From Cryomorphaceae bacterium (GTDB taxonomy: Bacteria; Bacteroidota; Bacteroidia; Flavobacteriales_D; Sanyastnellaceae): a stretch of DNA of 47,683 bases. A model generated the notes under the pieces. That model saw only the letters and a list, made by a program, of their open reading frames with translations. It searched no databases and was not told the origin of the DNA. The position numbers were made by a program, and so were the translations under genes. Shown piece after piece: positions 26,109 through 34,371 of this stretch. The stretch covers positions 1-47,683 of the forward strand of contig WGNM01000059.1 in assembly GCA_016124575.1 (NCBI GenBank). The letters run 5' to 3'. Numbering within the stretch: position 1 is the stretch's first letter; each line of letters opens with the position of its first letter.

Positions 26109-26654
26109 ATGAATATTGCTGTGAATATTGCCCTCATCCCGCGCTCAGCGGAACTTTTGATGTCGCTGAGCCATCAACTGTGCAGTGAGCATTTTCGCCT
26201 TTCTCAAGATGCTTTTCCGCACGTATCGTTGGCTATGAACTTTGTAAATGAAGGACGTGTAAAAGAAATCGCAGATGAAATAAGGCATTGGGAGGCGATT
26301 GCGATTCAATGCACGCAAATGGTCATTGAACCTTCAGGCAGTGCTTCGAATATTTTACTTCAAGTGCGACAATCAAATGAGTTGCGAAATCTTCACGAGC
26401 AGGCGATGTCGCTGCTTTATAATTTTCGCGCGCACGGCGCGGATGATGCTTCTTTTGTAGGCGATGTATCGATTTCAACCGTTAACTACGTCGCAAACTT
26501 CGAATCGTATGCTTTTGCTCAATTCTCTCCACATTTCACGCTCGGAGAAGCAAAAACGAGTGAACTGACTGATGATTTTCCCAAATCGCTGATCGCGGAT
26601 GTGGCACTTTTCCAACTTGGAGATCGCTGCACATGCGCGAAAAGACTTGGTTAG
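26109..26654 (+). CDS. 2H phosphoesterase superfamily protein (2'-5' RNA ligase-like)
   Basis: The 181-aa cytoplasmic protein carries the two H-x-S/T motifs that define the 2H superfamily, at the right distance: H38-V-S40 in FPHVSLAM and H142-F-T144 in SPHFTLG. The ending VALFQLGDRCTCAKRL also fits LigT/CPDase-like members. These proteins act on 2',3'-cyclic or 2'-5' phosphodiester bonds in RNA or nucleotides; the natural substrate here is not known. I start at ATG 26109 (MNIAVNIAL); the frame is open 15 codons earlier but that part reads through a CTTTG promoter-like motif next to the ATG. The gene overlaps the convergent YeeE small-half gene by 4 bases. Confidence 0.8.
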   Translation: MNIAVNIALIPRSAELLMSLSHQLCSEHFRLSQDAFPHVSLAMNFVNEGRVKEIADEIRHWEAIAIQCTQMVIEPSGSASNILLQVRQSNELRNLHEQAMSLLYNFRAHGADDASFVGDVSISTVNYVANFESYAFAQFSPHFTLGEAKTSELTDDFPKSLIADVALFQLGDRCTCAKRLG

Positions 26655-27064
26655 CGAGGCAGTCTCTTCTCTAAGATTCCGTACAACAAGGTTCCAAGCA
26701 AAGCGCCAACAATGGCGATGAGGATGGGAAAGTACCCGTTGCCGATGAGGATGAAGAGGGGGGCCGGACAAGCACCAATAAGCGCCCAACCAAATCCGAA
26801 GATGGTGCCGCCAAAGATGTACTTTTTCCAACCTTTGGGGTAATTCGCAAAGCGAAGATGTCCACCATCCAAAGCCGTCCACTTGAAACGTTTCGAAAGT
26901 GCAATAAATATGGCGCTAACTGCAATGGCACTGAAGATGGTTCCGAACATGTGGAAACTGTCGAAATGAAACATCTCGATGATACGGTACCATGAAATTA
27001 TCTCTCCTTTGGTTAGCACGATGCCGAAGAGGATGCCGAAAAGTAATACGCTGATCTGCTTCAT
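26651..27064 (-). CDS. YeeE/YedE-type sulfur transporter, small half (DUF6691-like)
   Basis: The 137-aa membrane protein has four predicted TM segments. The key motif is WALIGACPAPLFILIGNG (about 99-116), with the conserved Cys in G-A-C-P-x-P-L, as in the small partner of split YeeE/YedE proteins. The N-terminal MKQISVLLFGILFGIVLTKGEIISWYRI is also typical. With the adjacent larger half it should form one channel-like carrier for thiosulfate or a related sulfur compound through the inner membrane, the Cys passing the sulfur along. It starts 1 base after the stop of the large half. It is the last gene of the sulfur operon. Confidence 0.85.
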   Translation of the reverse strand: MKQISVLLFGILFGIVLTKGEIISWYRIIEMFHFDSFHMFGTIFSAIAVSAIFIALSKRFKWTALDGGHLRFANYPKGWKKYIFGGTIFGFGWALIGACPAPLFILIGNGYFPILIAIVGALLGTLLYGILEKRLPR

Positions 27065-27065
27065 G

Positions 27066-27626
27066 CTATGAGAATATGAGTGGGAAAATGAACCATACCA
27101 TGGTCAATCCTCCAATGAAAAATCCGATGATGGTGATGAGAGATGGCAGCTGCAAATTTGCCATGCCACTAATGGCGTGTCCAGACGTGCATCCATCCGC
27201 GTAGCGTGAACCAAAGCCTATGAGAGCCCCGCCCAATAGCAAGATAACAATGGCTGATAAATTGCCCCAAACGCCGCTTCCAAACAACTCACTGGGTTGA
27301 AAAGTCGACCCGGGATTTTCGAATCCCAAATTTTCTAACCGTTCAACAGTGCCGGCGGCCAAATCAACGGCGGCGTCGGCATTCATGAAATTGTGAGCTA
27401 CATACCCGCCAACCACTGTGCCTACCAAAAACAAGAGGTTCCAGGTCTGTGCCTTCCAGTCAATGTCGAAGTAATCGCTAACCTTTTTCGCGCCTCCAAT
27501 GGCACACATGGTGCGGAAATTTCCTGAAAATCCCAAGCTACGCCCCACCAACAACAATAAAATCATGGTGAGTGAAATCATCGGGCCTGCTATGTACCAT
27601 GGCCATGGTGAGTTCAATAAATCCAT
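27066..27626 (-). CDS. YeeE/YedE-type sulfur transporter, large half
   Basis: The 186-aa integral membrane protein has about five TM segments. GFGSRYADGCTSGHAISG (about 138-155) is the diagnostic YeeE/YedE motif with its conserved Cys, and a second Cys is in FRTMCAIGG near residue 40. Split two-gene versions like this are common in Bacteroidota and Proteobacteria; E. coli YeeE carries thiosulfate. The start codon follows directly after the stop of the MBL-rhodanese gene (no gap), so translation is likely coupled. The neighbours suggest import or export of reduced sulfur that the dioxygenase/rhodanese enzyme handles. Confidence 0.87.
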   Translation of the reverse strand: MDLLNSPWPWYIAGPMISLTMILLLLVGRSLGFSGNFRTMCAIGGAKKVSDYFDIDWKAQTWNLLFLVGTVVGGYVAHNFMNADAAVDLAAGTVERLENLGFENPGSTFQPSELFGSGVWGNLSAIVILLLGGALIGFGSRYADGCTSGHAISGMANLQLPSLITIIGFFIGGLTMVWFIFPLIFS

Positions 27627-29036
27627 TTATTTTCCGCTGTTAGGACAAACGTAAGTAGTGATTGGTAAGCTTGTTTGCGATATGGCTTTGAAACCGCCTG
27701 CAACATCGATCAAGTTGTGATAGCCGCGTGCTTTCAAAATGCTCGAGAAAATTACTGATCGGTAACCTCCAGCGCAATGCACATAATAGGTATCGGTGGT
27801 GTTCAACTTCGCAAATTCTTCATTGATGAAGTTCAATGATACGTTCTCAGCACCTTCTACGTGCTCAGCTTCGTATTCGCTGGCTTTGCGGACGTCTACA
27901 ATCTTGATGTCGCCTTTCGAAAGTTCTGCCAATTGCTCCGCGGTCACCTGCTCCAAACTGTCGGTTTCTTTGCCTGCTTTCTTCCAGGCTTCAATGCCAC
28001 CAGACAAGAATCCAAAGGTATTGTCGTAACCAACACGTGAAAGTCGTGTTACAACTTCTTCTTCTCGTCCGCTCTGACACAAGAAAACTATCGGTTGGTT
28101 CAAATCTGTAATGAGCGCTCCAACCCACGGGGCGAAGCCTCCATCGATACCAATAAATATGGAGTTTGGTATGTGTGAAGCAACAAAATCGCTTTCCGGA
28201 CGGGTATCAAGAACCACGGCGCCTTCATGGTTTGCCATGGCTTCAAAGGTGTCGGCATCAAGTGCTACGTTTCCTTTTTTGAGGACGTCTTCAAACGAGG
28301 CATAACCGGTTTTGTTCATGGCTACATTGCCCGCAAAATACTGTGGCGGAGGCAATATTCCGTCTGTAACTTCTGCTATGAATTCCTCCTTTGTCATGTC
28401 TGACCTCAAGGCATAGTTGGTTGCTTTTTGGTTGCCCAAGGTGTCCCAAGTTTGTTTGCTCAGGTTCTTACCACATGCAGACCCTGCTCCGTGTGCGGGG
28501 TAAACGGTGATGTCATCTGCCAAAGGCATGATTTTGTTTCTGAGGCTATCGAAAAGCAATCCTGCGAGTTGCTCCTGTGTCATTCCTGTTGCTCCTTGGG
28601 CAAGGTCTGGTCTACCAACATCACCTATAAACAAGGTGTCTCCGCTAAAGAGGGTAGTGGCGGTACCATTTTCATCGGTCAACAAGTAACACGATGACTC
28701 CAATGTATGCCCGGGTGTATGCAAAACAGTTATGGTGATGTCGCCAATTTTAAACTGCTCGCCATCTGTTGCTTCGTGCATGTCATACCCTGTCTTCGCT
28801 GTTGGTCCAAACACAATGGTAGCTCCTGTTTTCTTTGCAAGATCGATGTGTCCAGAAACGAAATCCGCATGGAAATGCGTCTCGAAGATGTATTTTATGG
28901 TAGCACCATCTTGTTCTGCTTTCTCGATGTACTGATCGGTTTCTCTCAGTGGATCGATGATGGCTACTTCTCCTTTGGATTCAATATAATATGCTCCCTG
29001 AGACAGACAGCCGGTGTAGATTTGTTCAATTTTCAT
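27627..29036 (-). CDS. Metallo-beta-lactamase-fold persulfide dioxygenase fused to two rhodanese domains
   Basis: The 469-aa cytoplasmic enzyme starts with an ETHE1-like MBL domain (1-230): H54, H56, D58 and H63 in THFHADFVSGH, H110 in HTPGHT, D133 in FSGDTLF and H182 in PAHGAG. Such domains oxidise persulfides (for example glutathione persulfide) to sulfite with one Fe. Two rhodanese domains follow (about 265-360 and 370-465). Both keep the active Cys: C320 in FLCQSGRE and C421 in VHCAGGYR. The overall layout is like CstB, whose middle domain is usually described as lacking the Cys. It would convert persulfide to sulfite and pass it to thiosulfate. TauE (sulfite export) lies upstream and YeeE halves downstream. 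A conserved-looking Cys is also in the last six residues (CPNSGK). Confidence 0.88.
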   Translation of the reverse strand: MKIEQIYTGCLSQGAYYIESKGEVAIIDPLRETDQYIEKAEQDGATIKYIFETHFHADFVSGHIDLAKKTGATIVFGPTAKTGYDMHEATDGEQFKIGDITITVLHTPGHTLESSCYLLTDENGTATTLFSGDTLFIGDVGRPDLAQGATGMTQEQLAGLLFDSLRNKIMPLADDITVYPAHGAGSACGKNLSKQTWDTLGNQKATNYALRSDMTKEEFIAEVTDGILPPPQYFAGNVAMNKTGYASFEDVLKKGNVALDADTFEAMANHEGAVVLDTRPESDFVASHIPNSIFIGIDGGFAPWVGALITDLNQPIVFLCQSGREEEVVTRLSRVGYDNTFGFLSGGIEAWKKAGKETDSLEQVTAEQLAELSKGDIKIVDVRKASEYEAEHVEGAENVSLNFINEEFAKLNTTDTYYVHCAGGYRSVIFSSILKARGYHNLIDVAGGFKAISQTSLPITTYVCPNSGK

Positions 29037-29089
29037 GGCGTGAAATTACTTTCGATTTTAAAGCGCAAAAACGATATAACGAATATTAA

Positions 29090-29887
29090 CTATTTCAATT
29101 CGACAAACAAAACAACCAACCCCATGGCAAGGGTAAACCATCCGAATGCCTTTTTAAGCTTGTCGCCCGAAATACGAAGCGACAATTTGTTGCCCACAAA
29201 GATACCTACAATTGCGAGTGCTGATAGACTAAGTATGAATGTCCAGTCGATGGTTAATCGCTCGATATCACCCACAAACCCAAGTAGCGATTTTGTTGCA
29301 ATGATCAAAAGTGAAGTCCCTACGGCGATTTTCATGGGCAATCCTGAAATTTTAACCAAGGCAGGAATGATGAGAAATCCACCACCTGCGCCCACCAATC
29401 CTGTCAGTGTGCCAACTACCAATCCTTCTGCTAATACCCAATGATATTTGGTTGCTTTTTTCGAAACTGTAATTTCTTCTTTGTCTTTTCCGCGAATCAT
29501 CGAAATACTCGCAGCTACCATCAACAAGGCAAACAATCCCATTACAAGCAGCCGCTTCGATAGCTCGTAATCTCCAATGTGAATGATGTCGGGAATTGAT
29601 GGCACCAATGAGTGACGTGTGAGATAAACAGCTACTACAGAGGGAATTCCAAAAAGTAAAAACACTTTGATGTCGACCAGTTTCTGACGAAATTTCTGAA
29701 TGCCGCCAACTAAAGCGGTTATTCCGACGATAAAAAGTGAATAGGCAGGGGCGTAGTCGCCAGCTCCGATGTGGAAGAAATAAACCAAAATGGGCAATGT
29801 GAGAATTGATCCGCCGCCTCCAATCAGTCCGAGTGCAACGCCGATAAGCAAGGCTCCAATATATCCCAGTATTGTAAATAGCTCCAT
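29090..29887 (-). CDS. TauE/SafE family sulfite/organosulfonate exporter (first copy)
   Basis: The 265-aa inner-membrane protein has about eight TM segments in two halves. Each half begins with the family glycine motif: GLIGGGGSILTLPILVYFF (about 21-39) and GLVGAGGGFLIIPALVKIS (about 163-181). It is the first gene of the operon that goes on with the persulfide dioxygenase and YeeE/YedE halves, so export of sulfite is a sensible role. A -7 box TATCTTTG is 20 bases before its ATG and a Crp-type site lies about 43 bases before the predicted transcript start. The dioxygenase gene follows after 53 bases. Confidence 0.85.
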   Translation of the reverse strand: MELFTILGYIGALLIGVALGLIGGGGSILTLPILVYFFHIGAGDYAPAYSLFIVGITALVGGIQKFRQKLVDIKVFLLFGIPSVVAVYLTRHSLVPSIPDIIHIGDYELSKRLLVMGLFALLMVAASISMIRGKDKEEITVSKKATKYHWVLAEGLVVGTLTGLVGAGGGFLIIPALVKISGLPMKIAVGTSLLIIATKSLLGFVGDIERLTIDWTFILSLSALAIVGIFVGNKLSLRISGDKLKKAFGWFTLAMGLVVLFVELK

Positions 29888-29906
29888 AGCGGTTCTTTCG
29901 TTTTGG

Positions 29907-29914
29907 CAAAGATA
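29907..29914 (-). promoter_or_regulatory. -7 box of the sulfur operon (leftward)
   Basis: Minus strand TATCTTTG fits TAnnTTTG exactly, 19 bases before the first TauE ATG. There is no good -33 TTG at normal spacing, which would suit a promoter that needs an activator at the neighbouring GTGA-N6-TCAC site. Confidence 0.55.
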
Positions 29915-29936
29915 GCCCTCACAACAGTGAACGTAA

Positions 29937-29950
29937 GTGACCTATATCAC
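29937..29950. promoter_or_regulatory. Crp/Fnr-type binding site between the divergent TauE genes
   Basis: GTGA-CCTATA-TCAC is a perfect inverted repeat of the Crp-family form. Its centre (29943.5) lies about 43 bases from the predicted leftward start and about 70 from the rightward one. These are close to the class II and class I distances known for Crp. The regulator gene is not in the window. The site type is established for Crp/Fnr proteins in general; its use here is inference. Confidence 0.5.
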
Positions 29951-29977
29951 GTTGAGATGTTTCACTTTTGGCAATCC

Positions 29978-30007
29978 TTGCAAGGTGCGTCTTTTGAACT
30001 AATTTTG
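29978..30007 (+). promoter_or_regulatory. Complete -33/-7 promoter of the second TauE gene
   Basis: TTG at 29978-29980, 19 bases, TAATTTTG at 30000-30007. The -7 box ends 5 bases before the GTG start at 30013, so the transcript should be leaderless or nearly so. Confidence 0.65.
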
Positions 30008-30012
30008 ATGTC

Positions 30013-30783
30013 GTGGAACTGCATTTCTTATCCGATAACCTCTTTTGGCTGGTGCCCGCCTTTTTCGCTATTGCTGTATTGTATAGCAGTGCAGGATTTG
30101 GCGGGGGTACGGGCTACTTGTCTATGATGGTTATAACAGACGTCGATCAGTCGATTGTCCGCTGGGTGTCGTACATGTGCAACATCACTGTAACGGGCTT
30201 CTCAGGTGTCAGATATGGCTTTCGTAAGGTGCTGACATTCAATGAGATCTGGCCTTGGGTATTGGGCAGTGTGCCTTTGGCGTTTGTGGGCGGACAATTG
30301 AAATTGGCAGATCGGTTGTATTTTATCCTTCTGGGAATACTATTGTTAATGGCCGCCATGCTGCTACTGTTTCAAAAGCGCAAACGGGAAATAAGAGTCA
30401 ATGGGGTGTTCAACACCCTTGTCGGACAATTCAGCTTGGGTGCTGTTATCGGTTTGCTATCGGGAATGGTAGGTGTGGGTGGAGGCATCTTTCTATCACC
30501 AATTTTACATTTGGTAGGGTGGAAGACGCCACAAAAAATAGCTGCCCTCAGCACATTTTTCATTTTTGTAAATGCCCTTTCAGGTGCCATTGCTTTTGCA
30601 ACACGCAACGCCTTTCAGGTGCCTATATACGATGCGGGTATCCTGATGGCCGCAGTACTTTTTGGTGCGGTGATAGGGACAAATTTCAGCCTTTCCGAAA
30701 AAGGAAAAAAACGCATCCGCTCCATCACAGGTGTCCTCGTGGCTATTGTTGCCTTTCGTTTGCTTTGGCAGCATTTGGGGTGA
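30013..30783 (+). CDS. TauE/SafE family exporter (second copy, divergent)
   Basis: The 256-aa membrane protein again has two homologous halves. The first begins YSSAGFGGGTGYLSMMVI (about 22-39) and the second has GMVGVGGGIFLSPILHLVG (about 150-168). It is only distantly like the first copy, so it is not a recent duplicate. The start is GTG at 30013: an in-frame stop at 29995-29997 leaves no ATG option, and the promoter places the transcript start on this codon. It shares the regulatory gap with the sulfur operon and could export sulfite or another sulfur anion. No terminator was recognised before the NlpC/P60 gene 83 bases downstream. Confidence 0.85.
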   Translation: MELHFLSDNLFWLVPAFFAIAVLYSSAGFGGGTGYLSMMVITDVDQSIVRWVSYMCNITVTGFSGVRYGFRKVLTFNEIWPWVLGSVPLAFVGGQLKLADRLYFILLGILLLMAAMLLLFQKRKREIRVNGVFNTLVGQFSLGAVIGLLSGMVGVGGGIFLSPILHLVGWKTPQKIAALSTFFIFVNALSGAIAFATRNAFQVPIYDAGILMAAVLFGAVIGTNFSLSEKGKKRIRSITGVLVAIVAFRLLWQHLG

Positions 30784-30866
30784 TATGAAGCGAGTCAATT
30801 CTCACAGATTGTACCTTTAACAACTCATTAACCTCTCACAAAATCTTTTACAGCTATTTTCGCGGT

Positions 30867-31400
30867 GTGAGATCGGTTATATTTTTCTTATTTCTATGTG
30901 TGTCAGACTTTGCAAGTGCATCATCAGATTCGCTTATTGTAGTGTCTGACTCGCTTGCGCAACCTGAGTTGCATTGGTGCGATAGTATGCGCATCGATCT
31001 GCTGGTTACGGCTGAGTCTTTTTTGGGGACGCCGTATCGGTATGGCGGACAATCGCATGAGGGCATAGATTGCAGTGGTTTTGTCTGCACTGCTTACCGC
31101 GCAATAGGTGTTGAGCTGCCACGCTCAAGTGTTGATATGCTCGGACATGGTCGCGAAATACTTTTAGAAGAAGCCATGCCAGGCGATATCCTCTTTTTCT
31201 CAAATACAAATCGCCGCCGCAAGGGGGTCGGACATGTGGGGATTGTTACCAAGGTTGAAAATGGTGACGTAACTTTTATTCACGCGTCATCCAGCAATGG
31301 TGTGCGCTACGATTCGATGGAAATGGATTACTACAAACGCCATTTCTATAAGGTTGAACGACTGCCTTTGTTCGACGATTTTACCTTTTTACAAGACTAG
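30867..31400 (+). CDS. NlpC/P60 family cell-wall peptidase
   Basis: The 177-aa protein has a signal peptide (VIFFLFLCVSDFASAS) and a C-terminal NlpC/P60 domain (about 45-165). The catalytic residues are C69 in GIDCSGFVC, H123 in VGHVGIVT and H139 in FIHASSSNG. Such enzymes cut peptidoglycan stem peptides (usually D-Glu to diamino acid) in the periplasm. FLGTPYRYGGQS before the Cys is family-typical. The start is GTG at 30867, since no ATG fits before the signal peptide; a TATTTTCG motif (one mismatch to the -7 box) ends a few bases before it, so this mRNA may be leaderless. The helicase gene converges from the right, with 9 bases between the stops. Confidence 0.88.
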   Translation: MRSVIFFLFLCVSDFASASSDSLIVVSDSLAQPELHWCDSMRIDLLVTAESFLGTPYRYGGQSHEGIDCSGFVCTAYRAIGVELPRSSVDMLGHGREILLEEAMPGDILFFSNTNRRRKGVGHVGIVTKVENGDVTFIHASSSNGVRYDSMEMDYYKRHFYKVERLPLFDDFTFLQD

Positions 31401-31409
31401 TCACTTCGC

Positions 31410-33704
31410 TTACGGCTCTGTTACCGAGGCAATCACAAATTTGATTTCGTTGTATGAATAGCGCTCTCCCAAAAGCTCTTTTATAGGCATCAATTTATCC
31501 GTGCCTGCCTTTGCTATCGCTTCTTTGATGTGCTGTATCTTGCTCTCACTCACCAATCGTGTGATGTCGATCTCGCCTGTATGCAGATAATCTACAAGGT
31601 GTCCTTCTATGGTTGAATTAGAGAGCTTGCGCATCATGGCGATCTCACTTATGCCAATGCCTTCCTTGAAAAGTATGAAGGTTTCTTCAGCAGAACTGAT
31701 CTTCTTAGCTGCTGGTTTTTTCTCTTTTTTCTTGTACTTCTCGCTCTTGCGAATCACTTTTTCTACGAGGTCGTCGGTGGTTAAAATAACGCGGTTTTTA
31801 TCTGCTCCCAATACTTTCTCTCGCAATGCTATCAATGATTTATCGTCGTCGATGAGTTTTAAACTCTCACGACTCAACTCACTGTTAGACGTCAAGGCCT
31901 GAGCCAATCCTGCCGCGCGTTTTATCAAGGTCAACTGATCCGATACAAGTTTTTCAATTTCCAAAAGCTCCTGTTTGAACTGCTTCACACCTTTGCTCGC
32001 TCCAAGCGCTAAAACCCTTTCCAATAGGCTCGTTGCTATCTTGCGAAGCAATGGGGCGAAATGGGTGTGGGCTTTTTCCAAGCGGATTTCAATGGCTGAT
32101 ACCTCGGCTCGCTTTTGTACCAGCGAATGCAGCTCGCCTAGAAAACGATCGGCGATAAGCTTCAATTCTTCAATCTCACCAGTAGTTTCTATAGCCCATG
32201 CTTTGCTATGCTGCTTCTGCGATCGCGTTTCTTCTTTGTCGTAGGTTTCTACATGCAGCTTGAACTCTCTCAATAGTGACGAGAAGCTATAGGCGTGCAA
32301 TATGTTGTTTACGAAGTACTTATAGCTTTCATCGTCAATCAAATCTAACAACTGCTGCGGCTCGGGCTTTTTCTGGGCATACGCCAAAACATGTGCGTCG
32401 GTAAAAAGCGAATCATGCTTGATGTTCGAGGTAAGAATCAAACCGTCTAACGATCGCAATCGCGACAGTGCAACGTACACCTGTCCGGCTGAAAAGGCAC
32501 CTTCCACATCCACGATGGCTTTCTCGAAAGTAAGTCCCTGACTTTTGTGCACGGTAATCGCCCAGGCGAGTTTCAAGGGGAAATGTGAAAAACTGCCAGC
32601 GACAACAGACTCAATCTCATTTGTTATTTCGCTAAAGCTGAAGTGGTTGTTCTCCCACTCATAGCGGTCTACACGAATGGAGTTGCTGTCGTCGGTGCAT
32701 TTAACGAATACTTCGTCTGAACTCAAATGGGTGACGGTTCCAATTTTTCCGTTGTAAAATCGTCCGCTGCCACTTGGGTCGTTTTTGATATACATTACTT
32801 GCGCACCAACCTTCAATTTCAACTTCCGATCAAGGGGGTATTGGTGCTCTGGAAAGTCTCCGACGATTTCAGCGTCGTACGTAAATTCCCGCTCTTTGAG
32901 CGACGCCAATGCGCTAGAATTCAATTGATCAGCTTTGTAATTGTGAGTCGTAAGCGTAATGATGCCTTCGTCTGGACGTGCCTGGTAGCTGGGCTTGTAA
33001 TGCTGGTTGAGCAACAAGGCGTCTTCAGATGTTATGGTGTTCTTGCGCAGATTATTCAATAAACCTATAAAGCGGTCGTCGCTCTGTCGGTAAATCTTTT
33101 CTAACTCCACATATACCGGCGTGTCGTAATGCAACGCGCGTGCGTCGAAAAAAAACATGGAGTTGTAATAACTCCGCAACTCTGCCCACTCATCGTCTTT
33201 TACCACGGGCGGCAATTGCAACATATCGCCAATAAATAGTATCTGAACTCCTCCAAAAGACTCTTGCATGCGTCTGCGCACCATGCGCAAAATGAAATCA
33301 ACGGCATCAAGCAAGTCGGCCCGCAACATGCTCACTTCGTCGATAATCAAGAGCTCCAAATTCTGCAAAACTTTGCGCTTGGTTTTATTCATGCGCATGT
33401 TCTTTACAAGGGAGTCGTTATCGTGCAATTTACCCATCAAGAATGGTGGCAGACTCGCATTCCTTACAGGTAAAAATCCACCAAAAGGCAGGTGAAACAT
33501 GCTGTGCAAGGTAACTCCCCCAGCATTCAACGCTGCTATTCCTGTAGGCGCAACGATGGCTGTCTGCTTGTAGGTGTGTTCTACAATATGACGCAAAAAG
33601 GTGGTCTTTCCGGTTCCTGCGTTGCCGGTAAGAAATATGTGGCGCGAGCTGTTGTTAATGAGTCGCGAGGCGCGGGTGGCTGGGTCGTTTTTTTGATACT
33701 GCAT
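31410..33704 (-). CDS. PIF1/RecD-like helicase with a C-terminal helix-turn-helix domain
   Basis: The 764-aa protein is a superfamily 1B DNA helicase. Walker A is GNAGTGKT (27-34), Walker B IIDEVSML (120-127), and motif III GDMLQLPPV (about 160). The later TVHKSQGLTFEKAIVD block with VYVALSRLRSLDGL are the closing motifs V and VI. Residues about 470-640 are helical, probably coiled. The end (AEETFILFKEGIGISEIAMM to KFVIASV, about 670-760) matches the HTH_40 type domain also seen at the end of some RecQ and PIF1-like proteins of Bacteroidota. It likely acts in replication or repair, for example resolving G-quadruplexes or R-loops. It stands alone. Its start is the ATG at 33704; two 14-base direct repeats lie 58-92 bases upstream. 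Confidence 0.9.
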   Translation of the reverse strand: MQYQKNDPATRASRLINNSSRHIFLTGNAGTGKTTFLRHIVEHTYKQTAIVAPTGIAALNAGGVTLHSMFHLPFGGFLPVRNASLPPFLMGKLHDNDSLVKNMRMNKTKRKVLQNLELLIIDEVSMLRADLLDAVDFILRMVRRRMQESFGGVQILFIGDMLQLPPVVKDDEWAELRSYYNSMFFFDARALHYDTPVYVELEKIYRQSDDRFIGLLNNLRKNTITSEDALLLNQHYKPSYQARPDEGIITLTTHNYKADQLNSSALASLKEREFTYDAEIVGDFPEHQYPLDRKLKLKVGAQVMYIKNDPSGSGRFYNGKIGTVTHLSSDEVFVKCTDDSNSIRVDRYEWENNHFSFSEITNEIESVVAGSFSHFPLKLAWAITVHKSQGLTFEKAIVDVEGAFSAGQVYVALSRLRSLDGLILTSNIKHDSLFTDAHVLAYAQKKPEPQQLLDLIDDESYKYFVNNILHAYSFSSLLREFKLHVETYDKEETRSQKQHSKAWAIETTGEIEELKLIADRFLGELHSLVQKRAEVSAIEIRLEKAHTHFAPLLRKIATSLLERVLALGASKGVKQFKQELLEIEKLVSDQLTLIKRAAGLAQALTSNSELSRESLKLIDDDKSLIALREKVLGADKNRVILTTDDLVEKVIRKSEKYKKKEKKPAAKKISSAEETFILFKEGIGISEIAMMRKLSNSTIEGHLVDYLHTGEIDITRLVSESKIQHIKEAIAKAGTDKLMPIKELLGERYSYNEIKFVIASVTEP

Positions 33705-33761
33705 GTGGACAATGTCACGACCCGCAAGTTAATGGCTCTGGAGGCTTTGACGGGTGTCATC

Positions 33762-33796
33762 GACAAACTTTTAATGCACAATGACAAACTTTTTAT
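33762..33796. repeat. Pair of 14-base direct repeats upstream of the helicase gene
   Basis: GACAAACTTTTAAT (33762-33775) and GACAAACTTTTTAT (33783-33796) start 21 bases apart, two turns of B-DNA. They lie in the 156-base gap between the helicase (-) and moaD (+) starts. Such phased repeats often bind a protein on one DNA face, but nothing shows which gene they would serve. Confidence 0.4.
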
Positions 33797-33860
33797 CACT
33801 TCGTGGATGTGAATGTCTTCACCACCTTTTTTGCTGATCGAATATTTGTTTCTTTGCCTC

Positions 33861-34103
33861 ATGCATATTCAACTTTTTTGTTTTGGTCAGGTGAAGGAGG
33901 CTATAGGTGCCAACCTTGTCGATTTCGAATGTGATGAGGGTGATTCTGTAAAAGCTCTGAAAATGAAGCTTTTAAATGTCTATGGTGGATTAAAAGAGGT
34001 TCCCGATTTCCGTTTTGCTGTCAACCAAGAATATGTTGGTGAAGACTATGAGTTGTCTGAAAATGATGAAGTTGCAATCATTCCACCAGTCAGCGGCGGA
34101 TGA
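33861..34103 (+). CDS. moaD: Molybdopterin synthase sulfur carrier subunit
   Basis: The 80-aa ubiquitin-like protein carries the sulfur as a C-terminal thiocarboxylate for molybdopterin synthesis. It ends in the required double glycine (AIIPPVSGG) and has the family outline: IQLFCFGQVKEAIG, a helix, FRFAVNQEYV and LSENDEVAIIPP. The ATG at 33861 gives a protein of normal MoaD length. The frame is open 16 codons earlier but that stretch contains a TTTCTTTG -7-like box, one mismatch from TAnnTTTG, ending 4 bases before this ATG. Its partner moaE is 1.6 kb downstream on the same strand, beyond the repeat array; in most genomes the two are adjacent. Confidence 0.88.
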   Translation: MHIQLFCFGQVKEAIGANLVDFECDEGDSVKALKMKLLNVYGGLKEVPDFRFAVNQEYVGEDYELSENDEVAIIPPVSGG

Positions 34104-34167
34104 TGATCCGTTTCTAAGTCTTTAGTGGATGAATTGATAATTGTTCATTCACCGTATCAGGGCTTTC

Positions 34168-34290
34168 AAAATTCCTCTCTTTTTTACTCTTTTTTCGTTT
34201 GGTTATGGAATAGTCGTCGCCCAAGAGTGGGTGTCTTTGTCGTGGATAAAATCGATAAACAAAGGGGTATGAGAGTGGGATTGAGAATAA
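34168..34290. repeat. Partial, diverged copy of the moaD-moaE repeat unit
   Basis: It corresponds to the middle of the full unit: a T-rich stretch, TTCGTTTGGTTATGGAATA, and ATCGATAAACAAAGGGGTAT followed by the purine-rich tract. It is more diverged than the other copies. Its AAAATTCCTCTCTTTTTTAC start also reappears at 35584-35605 after the truncated copy. Confidence 0.7.
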
Positions 34291-34371
34291 GAAAAAGAGT
34301 GGAAGTGAGAAAGTAAGAGAGAAAGAGTAAGAAATAGGAACTGAGTAGTTTGTGAAAGAATTAAGGGTCTG

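Noticed and set aside
31410-33704. Helicase-HTH gene as part of a phage defence system
   Set aside because: No nuclease, methylase, sensor or toxin gene is beside it; it looks like the common stand-alone PIF1-like helicase of Bacteroidota.
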